From Pedobacter sp. AK013 (GTDB taxonomy: Bacteria > Bacteroidota > Bacteroidia > Sphingobacteriales > Sphingobacteriaceae), in assembly GCF_014205835.1 (NCBI RefSeq), contig NZ_JACHCQ010000025.1:41694-105693 (forward strand): a DNA stretch of 64,000 bases, in the 5' to 3' direction. Below the pieces are notes generated by a model that was not told the DNA's origin, made no database searches, and saw only the letters and a program-made list of their open reading frames with translations. A program made the position numbers and the translations under genes. Of the stretch, positions 27,962-36,420 are shown one piece after another (position 1 is the first letter of the stretch; each line of letters starts with the position of its first letter).

Positions 27962-28972
27962 TTGAAGAAGCTCATCATCATATTTGCACTTTTGGCAACA
28001 TTTAAGGTTTTTGCGCAACAAAAGCCACAGTATACCCAATATATTTTTAATCAGTACCTGCTAAATCCGGCGCTCTCCGGAATTGAAAATTACCTCGATT
28101 TTAAAGCTGGCTACCGTAAACAATGGTCGGGTATTACCGATGCGCCTCAAACTTCGTTTGTATCGGCACATTGGGCGCTGGGCGATAATCAGTTATGGAG
28201 TAATGCGCTAACCGCTTTTCCTGAGCAAACAGGTAAACCGATGGACCGTAATTATATGCAAAACTATATGTCGTCTCCATCTCACCATGGAATGGGGCTA
28301 ACTGCTGTTTTAGATAAAACTGGTCCGATAAAAAGATTGGATGCGAATGTTACTTATGCTTATCATCTGCAATTGAGCAATGATTTTAATTTATCGGCGG
28401 GGGTTGCAGTAGGGGTTTCGAGCATTTCTTTAGATTTAAATGCACTAACCTTTGATACACCAATAGATCCGATTATGAACAGGGCATTAATTAACCAGGT
28501 AAAGCCCGATTTGAGTATTGGTTTATGGTTATATGGAGCCAGGATGTTTGCAGGTTTATCTGTACAGCAAATTTTGCCGCAGAAATTAAGTTTCACAGGT
28601 GATAACAGCTATAATTTGGGTAAAGAAGCGCCACATTATTTTGCCACTGCAGGATATAAATTTTTCGTTGATGATGAAATTGCTGCAGTGCCATCGGTAA
28701 TGGTAAAGTATGTTTCGCCCGCACCTGTTTCGGTTGATATAAACATGAAAGTGGCTTTTAAAGATAAAATCTGGTTGGGTGGAAGCTATCGTAAAGATGA
28801 TTCTTTTGCAGCGATGGCGGGTTTCAATATCGGAAAGATGGTTAATTTAACCTACTCGTATGATTTTACCACTTCGCAACTAAATCAGGTAAGTAATGGT
28901 AGTCATGAAATTGTATTGGGTTTATTGTTGAACAATATCTACAAGGTGCCATCGTACATTAAAATGTGGTAG
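27962..28972 (+). CDS. PorP/SprF family type IX secretion partner protein
   Basis: A 336-residue outer-membrane protein. A signal peptide (LIIIFALLATFKVFA) is followed by the family signature QKPQYTQYIFNQYLLNPAL and LDFKAGYRKQWSGI, and by barrel strands to the end. Such proteins act with large CHU_C-type substrates, which is the order here. The only suitable start is TTG, one base after the stop of the adhesin gene, so translation probably depends on termination of the upstream reading frame. That would tie the amounts of the two proteins. Confidence 0.92.
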   Translation: MKKLIIIFALLATFKVFAQQKPQYTQYIFNQYLLNPALSGIENYLDFKAGYRKQWSGITDAPQTSFVSAHWALGDNQLWSNALTAFPEQTGKPMDRNYMQNYMSSPSHHGMGLTAVLDKTGPIKRLDANVTYAYHLQLSNDFNLSAGVAVGVSSISLDLNALTFDTPIDPIMNRALINQVKPDLSIGLWLYGARMFAGLSVQQILPQKLSFTGDNSYNLGKEAPHYFATAGYKFFVDDEIAAVPSVMVKYVSPAPVSVDINMKVAFKDKIWLGGSYRKDDSFAAMAGFNIGKMVNLTYSYDFTTSQLNQVSNGSHEIVLGLLLNNIYKVPSYIKMW

Positions 28973-29307
28973 TTTTTAGTGGGCGATAGGCTGAAAACTT
29001 ATTCATCGTTCTTGTTTGTAATAAGGATGGAGAAAGGCGATTTTATCGCTGTATTCACAGCTTATATTTTGGAGCGCAGTGCCTGTGCAAATCAATAAAT
29101 GTCCTCCCGTTTTACGCTTTTACGCTTCGCTTCGTCATACCTCCTCGCAGCAGGGTAACGCTGCAACCGGGGCTAAATGGCTGGTGCAGTTTTTCATTTC
29201 TGAGCTTGCAGGGTGTACAAAAAATTGTGCTTAAACCTGATTGGAAAGCGGGACTGAAGCTCCAAGCGTAGTGAAATTTCATTTTTCAGTCACAACAATA
29301 GAAAATT
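28973..29307. other. non-coding gap with a GC-richer structured element
   Basis: No ORF is supported. On the minus strand it reads GGAGCTTCAGTCCCGCTTTC, then AATCAGGTTTA, and further on TTTAGCCCCGGTTGCAGCG. The same set of words occurs in degraded form at 44950-45022. The part near 29120-29200 is richer in GC than its surroundings. It may be a dispersed RNA-like element; see findings. Confidence 0.45.
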
Positions 29308-29397
29308 TCTGTTTCGCAATTGCTAATTTAAGGCTAACTGAAAACTGATAACCGATAATTGCAAACTGATAACTGCCAACTGCTAACTGCCAACTGA
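29308..29397. repeat. heptad-period array, AACTG type, at the rpoN stop codon
   Basis: Right arm: nine consecutive 7-base units at 29335-29397 (TAACTGA, AAACTGA, TAACCGA, TAATTGC, AAACTGA, TAACTGC, CAACTGC, TAACTGC, CAACTGA). Left arm: three inverted-type units at 29308-29328 (TCTGTTT, CGCAATT, GCTAATT). The arms are separated by TAAGGC. The array ends one base before the complement of the rpoN TAG stop (29399-29401). Confidence 0.9.
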
Positions 29398-29398
29398 T

Positions 29399-30871
29399 CT
29401 AAAGTTCTTTCCTAAGCCTTGCTACCGGAATATTCATCTGCTCGCGGTATTTCGCAACCGTTCTTCTGGCAATGTTATAACCTCGTTCTTTTAAAATTTC
29501 GGTTAATTTTTCATCTGCTAAGGGTTTGCGTTTATCTTCATTTCCGATACAGTCTTCCAATATTTTTTTTACCTCTTTATTCGAAACTTCTTCACCGTTT
29601 TCGGTCTGTATCGCTTCTGAGAAGAAAGATTTTAACAGGAAGGTGCCAAATTCGGTTTGTACATATTTAGAGTTTGCAACCCTCGATACGGTTGAGATAT
29701 CCATATCGATTTTATCAGCAATATCTTTTAATATCATCGGACGCATTTTCCGCTCGTCGGCCGTTAAAAAATATTCATATTGATAGTGCATAATGGCATT
29801 CATGGTTTTTAACAAAGTTTGTTGTCTTTGTTTAATCGCATCTATAAACCATCTGGCAGAATCTAATTTTTGTTTAACAAACTGAACAGCCTCTTTCAGC
29901 TTTTTATCTTTGGATGATGCTTTGTCGTAATGCTCAAACATCTCCTGGTAAGATCTGCTTACTTTTAGTTCAGGAGCATTTTTCGAATTTAACGTCAAAA
30001 TCAATACGCCATCATTATTGCTGATGTGGAAATCAGGAATAATCTGCATTTGTTTGGTTGTAACCTGATTGGCATCACCTGGTTTCGGGTTTAAACGCAA
30101 AATTTCGTTTACTACCTCTTTCAGTTCTTCACTATCTAAGCCTAAACTTTTTTCTAATTTATCGTAATGTTTACGTGTAAACTCATCCAGATAGTTTTCT
30201 ACAACATTCATTGCTTTAACTATAATCGGATTGTTTGGATCTTTTCTTTTTAACTGGATCAATAAACATTCTTTCAGATCTCTTGCACCAATACCAGGAG
30301 GATCGAAGCCTTGGATCAGTTTTAACATTTCCAATACATCATCTTCCTCCACCATAACATTCTGAGAAAAAGCAAGATCATCGATCATAGAGCCTAATGG
30401 ACGGCGTAAATAACCATCATCATCTAAACTGCCGATAATCTGTTTGCCAATAATAAAATCCTGATCGGATAGCGGAATAAGGTCTAATTGCTCTTGCAAG
30501 CTTTCAAAAAAAGTACTTTCAATGGCAATTGGTGTTTCTTTTTTCTCCTCATCGTCGTCGCCATTATTGTAGTTGGTGCTGTAATCGTTGGCAGAATCAT
30601 CCTGTAAATAATCATCTACATTAAATTCATCCATGCTGGTATCTTCTGATGATTGTTCGTAATCTTCAGGTCCGTCATTTAAATCGTCATATTCGCTTTT
30701 TGGCTCATCCTGAGTCATTAAACTTGGATCTTCAAGTGCAGGGTTTTCTTCGAGTTCTTCTTTTACACGGGTATCTAAAGCAACGGTTGGCACCTGCAAC
30801 AGTTTAATAAACTGTATTTGTTGTGGTGATAACTTTTGTAATAATTTTTGTTGTAAGTGTTGCTTTAGCAT
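29399..30871 (-). CDS. rpoN: RNA polymerase sigma-54 factor
   Basis: A 490-residue sigma factor from the ATG at 30871 (a longer frame to 30895 would add eight residues and is less likely). Domains in order: an N-terminal Gln/Leu-rich activator-interacting region (LQQKLLQKLSPQQIQFIKLL), a long acidic linker, the core-binding region (PPGIGARDLKECL), the helix-turn-helix region (ADKIDMDISTVSRVANSKY) and the C-terminal RpoN box ARRTVAKYREQ. It needs enhancer-binding ATPases, none of which is encoded in this window. The stop codon abuts a heptad array. Confidence 0.97.
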   Translation of the reverse strand: MLKQHLQQKLLQKLSPQQIQFIKLLQVPTVALDTRVKEELEENPALEDPSLMTQDEPKSEYDDLNDGPEDYEQSSEDTSMDEFNVDDYLQDDSANDYSTNYNNGDDDEEKKETPIAIESTFFESLQEQLDLIPLSDQDFIIGKQIIGSLDDDGYLRRPLGSMIDDLAFSQNVMVEEDDVLEMLKLIQGFDPPGIGARDLKECLLIQLKRKDPNNPIIVKAMNVVENYLDEFTRKHYDKLEKSLGLDSEELKEVVNEILRLNPKPGDANQVTTKQMQIIPDFHISNNDGVLILTLNSKNAPELKVSRSYQEMFEHYDKASSKDKKLKEAVQFVKQKLDSARWFIDAIKQRQQTLLKTMNAIMHYQYEYFLTADERKMRPMILKDIADKIDMDISTVSRVANSKYVQTEFGTFLLKSFFSEAIQTENGEEVSNKEVKKILEDCIGNEDKRKPLADEKLTEILKERGYNIARRTVAKYREQMNIPVARLRKEL

Positions 30872-30978
30872 AGTAAATATAAAAGAATAGGGCAAAAATA
30901 AACAATAGATTTCAGATATTCTGCTGATTTGATTTAAATGCTATCGATATGTTTGGTTTTAAAATTATTTCATAAACA

Positions 30979-31009
30979 TTTGTATTAAGTTTAATGTTTG
31001 CTACTTTAG
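30979..31009 (+). promoter_or_regulatory. mscL promoter
   Basis: TTTG at 30979-30982, a 19-base spacer, then TACTTTAG at 31002-31009. This fits the Bacteroidota TTTG/TAnnTTTG form with one mismatch at -7. The predicted transcript starts about 25 bases before the ATG at 31040. Confidence 0.6.
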
Positions 31010-31039
31010 TGAATAAATAAACTAAAACTTAAATAAAAC

Positions 31040-31489
31040 ATGGGCTTTGTAAAAGAATTTAAAGAATTTGCCATTAAAGGAAATGCTTTCGATTTGGCAG
31101 TCGGAGTAATTATAGGTGGCGCTTTTGGTAAAATTGTTACCAGCGTAATCGACGATTTAGTGATGCCTATTGTAGCTGCAATGGTTGGTAAACCAGATTT
31201 TAGCAGCATTTATTTTGCAATGGGTAAAGGCGCCGAACTGATTCCGAAGGGCGCTTCACTGGCTGATGCTAAAAAAGCGGCACCTGATGCAGCTATATTT
31301 GCTTATGGTAATTTTATTACAGTAGCCATTAATTTCCTATTGTTGGCTTTGATTGTTTTTATAATGGTTAAAGCAATTAATAGAATGAAAAAGAAAGAAG
31401 AAGAAGTAGCAGTTGCTGCACCAGTAGTGCCAACAGCGGAAGAAACGCTTCTAACAGAAATCAGAGATTTGTTAAAAACAAAGGCATAA
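31040..31489 (+). CDS. mscL: large-conductance mechanosensitive channel
   Basis: A 149-residue inner-membrane protein that opens under membrane tension to release osmolytes. It has the N-terminal amphipathic helix FVKEFKEFAIKGNAFDLAVG, the first pore helix (VGVIIGGAFGKIVTSVIDDLVMPI), a periplasmic loop, the second helix (FITVAINFLLLALIVFIMV) and a charged cytoplasmic bundle. It is slightly longer than the E. coli protein (136 residues), mainly in the loop. Single gene with its own promoter and terminator. Confidence 0.97.
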   Translation: MGFVKEFKEFAIKGNAFDLAVGVIIGGAFGKIVTSVIDDLVMPIVAAMVGKPDFSSIYFAMGKGAELIPKGASLADAKKAAPDAAIFAYGNFITVAINFLLLALIVFIMVKAINRMKKKEEEVAVAAPVVPTAEETLLTEIRDLLKTKA

Positions 31490-31497
31490 CAACCCAT

Positions 31498-31534
31498 ATC
31501 CGTCCTGATTTTACATCAGGACGGATTTTCATTT
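31498..31534. terminator. intrinsic terminator between mscL and the ChaN-like gene
   Basis: Perfect 12-base stem ATCCGTCCTGAT / ATCAGGACGGAT (31498-31509, 31515-31526), then TTTCATTTT on the plus strand. It serves mscL and probably, in reverse, the minus-strand gene ending at 31534. Confidence 0.9.
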
Positions 31535-32406
31535 TAATAACTTCTTGTTAATGTAGGATCTGTTATTATGATGTAATCGCCAAGATTTTTAAATTTTTCC
31601 CAATTGGGATTCGTAAAGCTTTCATCCGAAAATGAAGAAATGTTGAGGATTTTTAATTTTGGATTCGCATGAGCCAGTTTCGCTAAAGTTCCCAGCTTTT
31701 CATCGCTGTGGAAACGTCCATTAAGCTGAAAAACCTTAAAGCCTCTATTTGCCTTAATAAACTTATTTATAGACCATGCCATGGTTGCATCCCATAAATT
31801 TTGGGTCTGGTAAATCTTCATCGATCCCATACTGTGACCGCCTAAAGTTTCTGTGAATTTTTCATAATATCTACCCTGGGCTGTATCAATAGGTAAGGGG
31901 GGCAAAAAATTCAATGATGCTTTCGGGAAATTTTTTAAAACTTTAAGCCCTCCCATGGTAACGGCATTGCTGTAACGCGTAGCCGCATTTGCAGCAATAA
32001 CTTTTAACTTGTTTTGTTTGGCATATTCTATTAAAGCTTTGTAGTCTTTATAGTTTCCCCAGGCTCTGCCTTCTTTAATAAAGTTCTTTTCTGATATTAA
32101 TCCAGCTAAGTATTCATCTACTTCAGGTTGTACATCGGTATGGAACATTTCTAAAGATAGCGCAGTTTTTAATGGATATTTTGAATGGAGTTTTTTAAAA
32201 AGTTCTGCTTCCAGGTAGTGCCCTATAGAATCGTTGTGGTCTTCGCCAAAGAATAAAACATCTGCCTGGTCCATATCGCTAACAATGTCGTCTATCGATA
32301 TGGATTTCTGTTTTTTAACATCATAAATTTTGTAATGGCTACTTATTTCCTGTGCAAACAAGCCAGTAGAAATAGTAAGAACAAACATTAATAGGGAAAA
32401 TTTCAT
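31534..32406 (-). CDS. ChaN-like exported protein (haem-binding uptake/TIKI superfamily)
   Basis: A 290-residue protein with a signal peptide (LLMFVLTISTGLFAQ). The mature part shows the ChaN/PhuW landmarks: DVLFFGEDHNDSIGH near the N-terminus, LSLEMFHTDVQPEVDEYL, and a later segment with FQLNGRFHSDEKLGT. In the family such proteins bind haem or act as TIKI-like proteases with a Glu-His site. There is no lipobox Cys, so it is probably soluble in the periplasm. No haem-transport genes are adjacent, so the role is open. Confidence 0.8.
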   Translation of the reverse strand: MKFSLLMFVLTISTGLFAQEISSHYKIYDVKKQKSISIDDIVSDMDQADVLFFGEDHNDSIGHYLEAELFKKLHSKYPLKTALSLEMFHTDVQPEVDEYLAGLISEKNFIKEGRAWGNYKDYKALIEYAKQNKLKVIAANAATRYSNAVTMGGLKVLKNFPKASLNFLPPLPIDTAQGRYYEKFTETLGGHSMGSMKIYQTQNLWDATMAWSINKFIKANRGFKVFQLNGRFHSDEKLGTLAKLAHANPKLKILNISSFSDESFTNPNWEKFKNLGDYIIITDPTLTRSY

Positions 32407-32537
32407 GTTATCAAAATAACAAAATTATTTTCACCGATAAAATAAGGGTGCTTACCGCCTTTTGCCAAGCTTTAGCAAGTCACATCTATTACGATCGGGT
32501 GCTTATCAATACTTTTGGGTATTAAATATGAACACAA

Positions 32538-33302
32538 ATGGAAAATTTTAATAATAACGATAACAACCAGCTTAAAAACTCAGGAAGGGTGTGGAGCGGT
32601 TTCATCATAGCCATCATCGGATTTGCATTTCTATTGAACAATATGGGGTTAAATATTCCGAGATGGATATTCAGTTGGTCTAATTTTTTGATTGTACTGG
32701 GGGTATTTATCGGTCTTCGTCGTAACTTTAAAGGAATAGCCTGGCTGATCTTAATTTTGATTGGCGCCTATAATACCTTAGAAAATATACCTGGGTTAGA
32801 TCTTGACTTATCTAAATACGCTTTAGGTGTTGGCTTGGTTATAGTAGGCGGCTTTTTAATCTTCAGACCAAAGGATACTCCCGCTTTTGGAAAAAGATGT
32901 AAGAATAAGAACAAAGTTGATTTTGATTTTGACGAAGCTACCGATAAAAAGACCGTAAATAATAATGATGTTATTGAAGTAATGGCCGTTTTTGGAGGAA
33001 GTAACCAAACTGTTTACTCTAAAAACTTTCAGGGGGGCGATATTACAGCTGTATTCGGCGGAGCAGATATTGTAATGACCCAGGCCGATTTTCCTGAAAC
33101 AGTATCGCTTGATGTAACAGCAGTTTTTGGAGGAATTAAACTGATTGTACCCCAAAACTGGGCAATAAAATCGAACGTAACGGCATTATTTGGTAGTGTT
33201 GAAGATAAAAGATCGCATGTAATGCCGGTGGCAGAGATGAAAAAAACATTGATTTTAGATGGGACAGCATTATTTGGAGGGATCGAAATTAAAAGTTTCT
33301 AA
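32538..33302 (+). CDS. LiaF-like membrane protein
   Basis: A 254-residue protein. The N-terminal half has four short membrane helices (GFIIAIIGFAFLLNNMGL, IFSWSNFLIVLGVFIGL, IAWLILILIGAYNTL, LGVGLVIVGGFLIF), as in the LiaF/DUF5668 membrane domain. The C-terminal half has beta repeats with the recurring word VFGG or LFGG (AVFGGSNQ, AVFGGADIV, AVFGGIKL, TALFGGIEI), as in the cell wall-active antibiotic response domain. In Firmicutes LiaF restrains a two-component system. Here it is followed by a DUF4288-like gene and a LytS/LytTR pair, an arrangement that fits a sensing and control role. Confidence 0.88.
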   Translation: MENFNNNDNNQLKNSGRVWSGFIIAIIGFAFLLNNMGLNIPRWIFSWSNFLIVLGVFIGLRRNFKGIAWLILILIGAYNTLENIPGLDLDLSKYALGVGLVIVGGFLIFRPKDTPAFGKRCKNKNKVDFDFDEATDKKTVNNNDVIEVMAVFGGSNQTVYSKNFQGGDITAVFGGADIVMTQADFPETVSLDVTAVFGGIKLIVPQNWAIKSNVTALFGSVEDKRSHVMPVAEMKKTLILDGTALFGGIEIKSF

Positions 33303-33326
33303 AACATTTATTATAAAACATCGCCT

Positions 33327-33674
33327 ATGAAATGGTTTGCAGTAAATTGTATCTATCAGGTAATTTGTGGTGAAGGAAAACATACGCCCCAGTTTAATGA
33401 ACAAACGCGTTTAATCCAAGCAGACGGGATTGCGCAGGCTTTAGACAAAGCTAAATTGAATGCCATACATTTTAACCCTTCTTTTAATAATTGTAACGGC
33501 GATAAAGTAGTATGGAAGTTTATAGGTGTAGGCGGAATATCGGCAATAGAAGAACTTGCAGATGGTGTAGAGGTAAGTTCCAGGATTGTTGAACCCAAAT
33601 CGGTTACACAATACCTGGAAAAGCTAGCGCACCGCAATAAATCATTAACTAATCAAAACTATTTTGACAACTAG
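33327..33674 (+). CDS. small DUF4288-like protein
   Basis: A 115-residue soluble protein beginning MKWFAVNCIYQVICGEGKH, with conserved-looking segments PQFNEQTRLIQA, VVWKFIGVGGI and GVEVSSRIVEP. It resembles the DUF4288 family, whose function is unknown. It lies 24 bases after the LiaF-like gene and overlaps the start of the LytS-like gene by 11 bases, so it belongs to the same operon. Confidence 0.65.
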   Translation: MKWFAVNCIYQVICGEGKHTPQFNEQTRLIQADGIAQALDKAKLNAIHFNPSFNNCNGDKVVWKFIGVGGISAIEELADGVEVSSRIVEPKSVTQYLEKLAHRNKSLTNQNYFDN

Positions 33675-34725
33675 ACCTTTATCCGTTCCGCAGATACAGA
33701 AAATATCGCTTACCATTGCAATAGTATGGACTATATTGTGTGCTGCTGGACTGCATTATGTAGTTAATTTTTCTTGGTGGGTATCGATAACCGATAGCTT
33801 AACCAATAACTTTTTGCTGGCATTGGCCTGCATTGGGATCAGTAATATGCTTGGATATTACCAGCCAAAAAATGAGCGGATACTATATATGCTGATCATT
33901 AGCCTTGCGCTTACATTTGTGATTATTTTTGCTTCAAAATATGTGGTGCTCTATATTTTTTCTGATTATAAAGAGTACAAAGATTTTTACAATTTTTCTT
34001 TCGCTTTTAGAGGTTTAATTTCTTTTATGTGCTTGGCATGGTGTGCATTAGCTAATATTTTATGGTACAGGTTAGAAGAACAATCAGAAACACACGAAAG
34101 ATTATCGGCAGCGAAAAGTTTAGCGAAAGAGGCTGAGTTAAATAAGTTAAGGCACCAATTACAACCGCATTTTCTTTTTAATAGTTTAAATTCGGTTTTT
34201 GCGCTTACCATGGTTAACCCCAAAGAGGCGGGAGTAATGATTACAAAATTAGCTTCTTTTCTCCGTGGCACCCTAAAACGCGATGATGAATTATGGGTTT
34301 CGGTTGAGGAAGAAATGGAGTACATCCAATTGTACCTCGATATTGAAAAGGTGAGGTTTAGCCATAGGTTAAACATTGAGGTTAATGTTGCCGAAGATAC
34401 CTTAAATCTTTGTTTGCCAGGTACGTTATTGCAGCCCATTGTAGAAAATGCCATTAAATTCGGACTTTATAATACTTCAGCAGGCATTACCATCAAGATA
34501 GATGTTACTGTTGAATATAATATTTTACAATTGCGGGTACAAAACCCTTTCGACCCAGAAATGAAGGCCGCTGGAGGAACTGGATTTGGTTTAAGCGCCA
34601 TTAAACGCAGGTTATATTTGTTATTTGCGAATACACATCTGTTACAAACCGATATTGAGGCAAATAATTTATATATTACCACCCTAAAAATTCCACAAAA
34701 AAATGATCAGAACAATACTAATTGA
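33664..34725 (+). CDS. LytS-type sensor histidine kinase
   Basis: A 353-residue inner-membrane kinase with four membrane helices in residues 1-135, a short coiled segment, and the His_kinase (PF06580) phosphorylation motif LQPHFLFNSLNSVF. An HATPase region ends with GFGLSAIKRRLYLLF. The only good start is TTG at 33664, inside the preceding gene (11-base overlap); the next in-frame ATG would remove membrane segments. Its partner LytTR gene starts 23 bases before its stop. It phosphorylates that regulator in response to an unknown envelope signal. Confidence 0.92.
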   Translation: MTTRPLSVPQIQKISLTIAIVWTILCAAGLHYVVNFSWWVSITDSLTNNFLLALACIGISNMLGYYQPKNERILYMLIISLALTFVIIFASKYVVLYIFSDYKEYKDFYNFSFAFRGLISFMCLAWCALANILWYRLEEQSETHERLSAAKSLAKEAELNKLRHQLQPHFLFNSLNSVFALTMVNPKEAGVMITKLASFLRGTLKRDDELWVSVEEEMEYIQLYLDIEKVRFSHRLNIEVNVAEDTLNLCLPGTLLQPIVENAIKFGLYNTSAGITIKIDVTVEYNILQLRVQNPFDPEMKAAGGTGFGLSAIKRRLYLLFANTHLLQTDIEANNLYITTLKIPQKNDQNNTN

Positions 34726-35437
34726 TGATGAGCCTTTAGCGAGAGATATTGTAAAATATTACCTTTCAGATCATACAGAAATAGAGATTGTAGCAGAATG
34801 TGGTGATGGGTTCGAAGGTTTGAAAGCCATTACCTTGCATAAGCCTGATTTAATTTTTCTGGATATCCAAATGCCTAAAATAAGCGGTTTCGAAATGCTC
34901 GAACTGGTTGAAGATAAACCTGCCGTAATTTTTACCACAGCTTTTGATGAATATGCCATTAAAGCTTTTGAGGTGAATGCAGTAGATTATCTGCTTAAAC
35001 CCATCGATAAATCGCGCTTTGATGCGGCTATTAAAAAACTGCCTAACAAATTAAATCAAACCGAAAATACGGAAGCCGTTTTGGATGCAGCAGCTTTAAG
35101 TCCGGCCCAAAATAATAGGGTAGTGGTTAAAAAAGACGGTGTAATTAAGATTATTCCTGTGGCTGATATCAACTATTTAGAGGCCGATGATGATTATGTA
35201 AAATTAAGTACCGTTGATGGTGCTTTCTATAAGAACAAAACCATGGCTTATTTCGAACAAACACTCGATGTGAGCCAGTTTATCCGCATACATAGGTCTT
35301 ACATCATTAATCTGGCTCAGGTAACCAAAATAGAGCTAAAAGAGAAAGATAGCTATGTGGTGTTGTTAAAGTCTGATATCTGGTTGCCTGTAAGTAAAAC
35401 GGGTTATGTAAAATTGAAGGCCGCTTTGGGCTTGTAA
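34703..35437 (+). CDS. LytTR-type response regulator
   Basis: A 244-residue regulator. The receiver domain (1-120) has the acidic pair DDE near residues 8-10, phospho-acceptor Asp54 (DLIFLDIQMPK), Thr in FTTAFDEYA and Lys in LLKPIDK. Residues about 140-244 are a LytTR DNA-binding domain (VADINYLEADDDYVKL, FIRIHRSYIINL). It overlaps the kinase gene by 23 bases, which shows tight coupling. It likely controls envelope-related genes and perhaps its own operon. Confidence 0.95.
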   Translation: MIRTILIDDEPLARDIVKYYLSDHTEIEIVAECGDGFEGLKAITLHKPDLIFLDIQMPKISGFEMLELVEDKPAVIFTTAFDEYAIKAFEVNAVDYLLKPIDKSRFDAAIKKLPNKLNQTENTEAVLDAAALSPAQNNRVVVKKDGVIKIIPVADINYLEADDDYVKLSTVDGAFYKNKTMAYFEQTLDVSQFIRIHRSYIINLAQVTKIELKEKDSYVVLLKSDIWLPVSKTGYVKLKAALGL

Positions 35438-35460
35438 AAAAGTAATATTTTATAACTGGC

Positions 35461-35571
35461 GTTACCCTGAACTTATTTCAGGGGCTCCTTTGCAAGAAAG
35501 ATGCTGACCACGAAGTAGCTACAAGGCAATTGAAAATACTATTCCTACTTGTAAAATAAATTCAGAATGAC
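35461..35571 (-). repeat. 111-bp MITE-like palindromic element, copy A
   Basis: Ends are inverted: GTTACCCTGAACTTATTT at the left and AAATAAATTCAGAATGAC at the right. An internal 28-base core at 35492-35519 (GCAAGAAAGATGCTGACC then ACGAAGTAGC) is identical to the complement of 49087-49114. Read on the minus strand, the whole element aligns with the element at 49034-49145 from end to end. There is no ORF inside. Confidence 0.85.
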
Positions 35572-35730
35572 GTTCGCAGGTAATAGTTTATCTCGTCCCA
35601 TCGCTATGGATCATTGGTAGAGGTGTTTAGTAAAACATATAAATAGATATTTATAAATGGCCACAGGGCCTCTTTTTCAAAAGAATTATTACATTTGCAT
35701 TTGAATAGAAAAAATAATAATTAATCACTC

Positions 35731-35761
35731 TTGCATTTGTAGAGAAATCGCTTTATATTTG
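35731..35761 (+). promoter_or_regulatory. rpmH promoter
   Basis: TTG at 35731-35733, a 20-base spacer and TATATTTG at 35754-35761, a full match to the Bacteroidota TTG/TAnnTTTG form. The predicted start leaves a leader of about 30 bases before the rpmH ATG. Confidence 0.75.
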
Positions 35762-35795
35762 CACCTCTTAATTTTACAATAGATAATATACAGTC

Positions 35796-35954
35796 ATGAA
35801 AAGAACATACCAACCTTCGCAAAGAAAGAGAAGAAACAAACACGGCTTCCGCGAAAGAATGGCAACAGCTAACGGCAGACGAGTATTAGCATCACGTCGT
35901 GCTAAAGGAAGAAAAAGATTAACAGTTTCTGACGAACGCAAGCATAAAGCATAA
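35796..35954 (+). CDS. rpmH: 50S ribosomal protein L34
   Basis: A 52-residue basic protein, MKRTYQPSQRKRRNKHGFRE at the start and ending KRLTVSDERKHKA. It shows the invariant L34 pattern of PSxRKRxxxHGFRxRM and GRxVLxxRRAKGRKRL. It binds 23S rRNA late in large-subunit assembly. It is first in the usual rpmH-rnpA-yidD order, with a clear promoter upstream. Confidence 0.98.
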   Translation: MKRTYQPSQRKRRNKHGFRERMATANGRRVLASRRAKGRKRLTVSDERKHKA

Positions 35955-36021
35955 TTTTTGATTGCTTTTCCGTTCATTCGGGATCGGCAGATCAAAATCT
36001 GCAGTTATCAATCAAAAATAT

Positions 36022-36420
36022 ATGTACACATTCAGGAAAGAAGAACGGTTATGCAGCAGGAAATATTTAGACCTGTTGTTTAAGAACGGTTCTTCTTTTT
36101 TATTATATCCCTTTCGGATTTCTTATCTTTTTGTTGATGCACCAGTTCATGTACAAGCACAGGTGGTTATCAATGTTCCTAAAAAAAGATATAAACGGGC
36201 AGTAGATCGCAATCTGCTTAAGCGTCGCATACGCGAAGCTTATCGCCTAAATAAACAAGATAAATTATATATACCTTTACCTACTGATAGGGGATTGCTT
36301 TTGTTTTCCATCCAGTTTGTAGGAAAGGATAAGTATGAATTTGCTTTTATCGAGAAAAAACTGATTGCCAGTTTTAAGCGCTTTCAAAATTTAATCCGAC
36401 CAAATGAAATTCATCAATAA
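36022..36420 (+). CDS. rnpA: ribonuclease P protein component
   Basis: A 132-residue protein from the ATG at 36022. An in-frame TTG at 35962 would add 20 residues unlike the family, so it was rejected. It begins MYTFRKEERLCSRKYLDLLF and has the RNR-like signature KRAVDRNLLKRRIREAYRL that binds the RNA subunit. It helps process tRNA 5' ends. It lies 67 bases after rpmH and overlaps yidD by 17 bases. Confidence 0.95.
   Translation: MYTFRKEERLCSRKYLDLLFKNGSSFLLYPFRISYLFVDAPVHVQAQVVINVPKKRYKRAVDRNLLKRRIREAYRLNKQDKLYIPLPTDRGLLLFSIQFVGKDKYEFAFIEKKLIASFKRFQNLIRPNEIHQ

Larger units (their letters stand above)
35438..35795. other. 358-base gap: 111-bp palindromic element, then the rpmH promoter
   Basis: The gap contains the palindromic element at 35461-35571 and the rpmH promoter at 35731-35761. 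Between them (35572-35730) I see only AT-rich sequence. Confidence 0.7.

Noticed and set aside
29335..29397. Possible CRISPR or tandem-repeat locus
   Set aside because: The period is seven bases with no spacers, so it is neither CRISPR nor an ordinary long tandem repeat.
35962..36021. N-terminal extension of rnpA from a TTG
   Set aside because: The added 20 residues do not resemble the family, which starts at MYTFRKEERLC.
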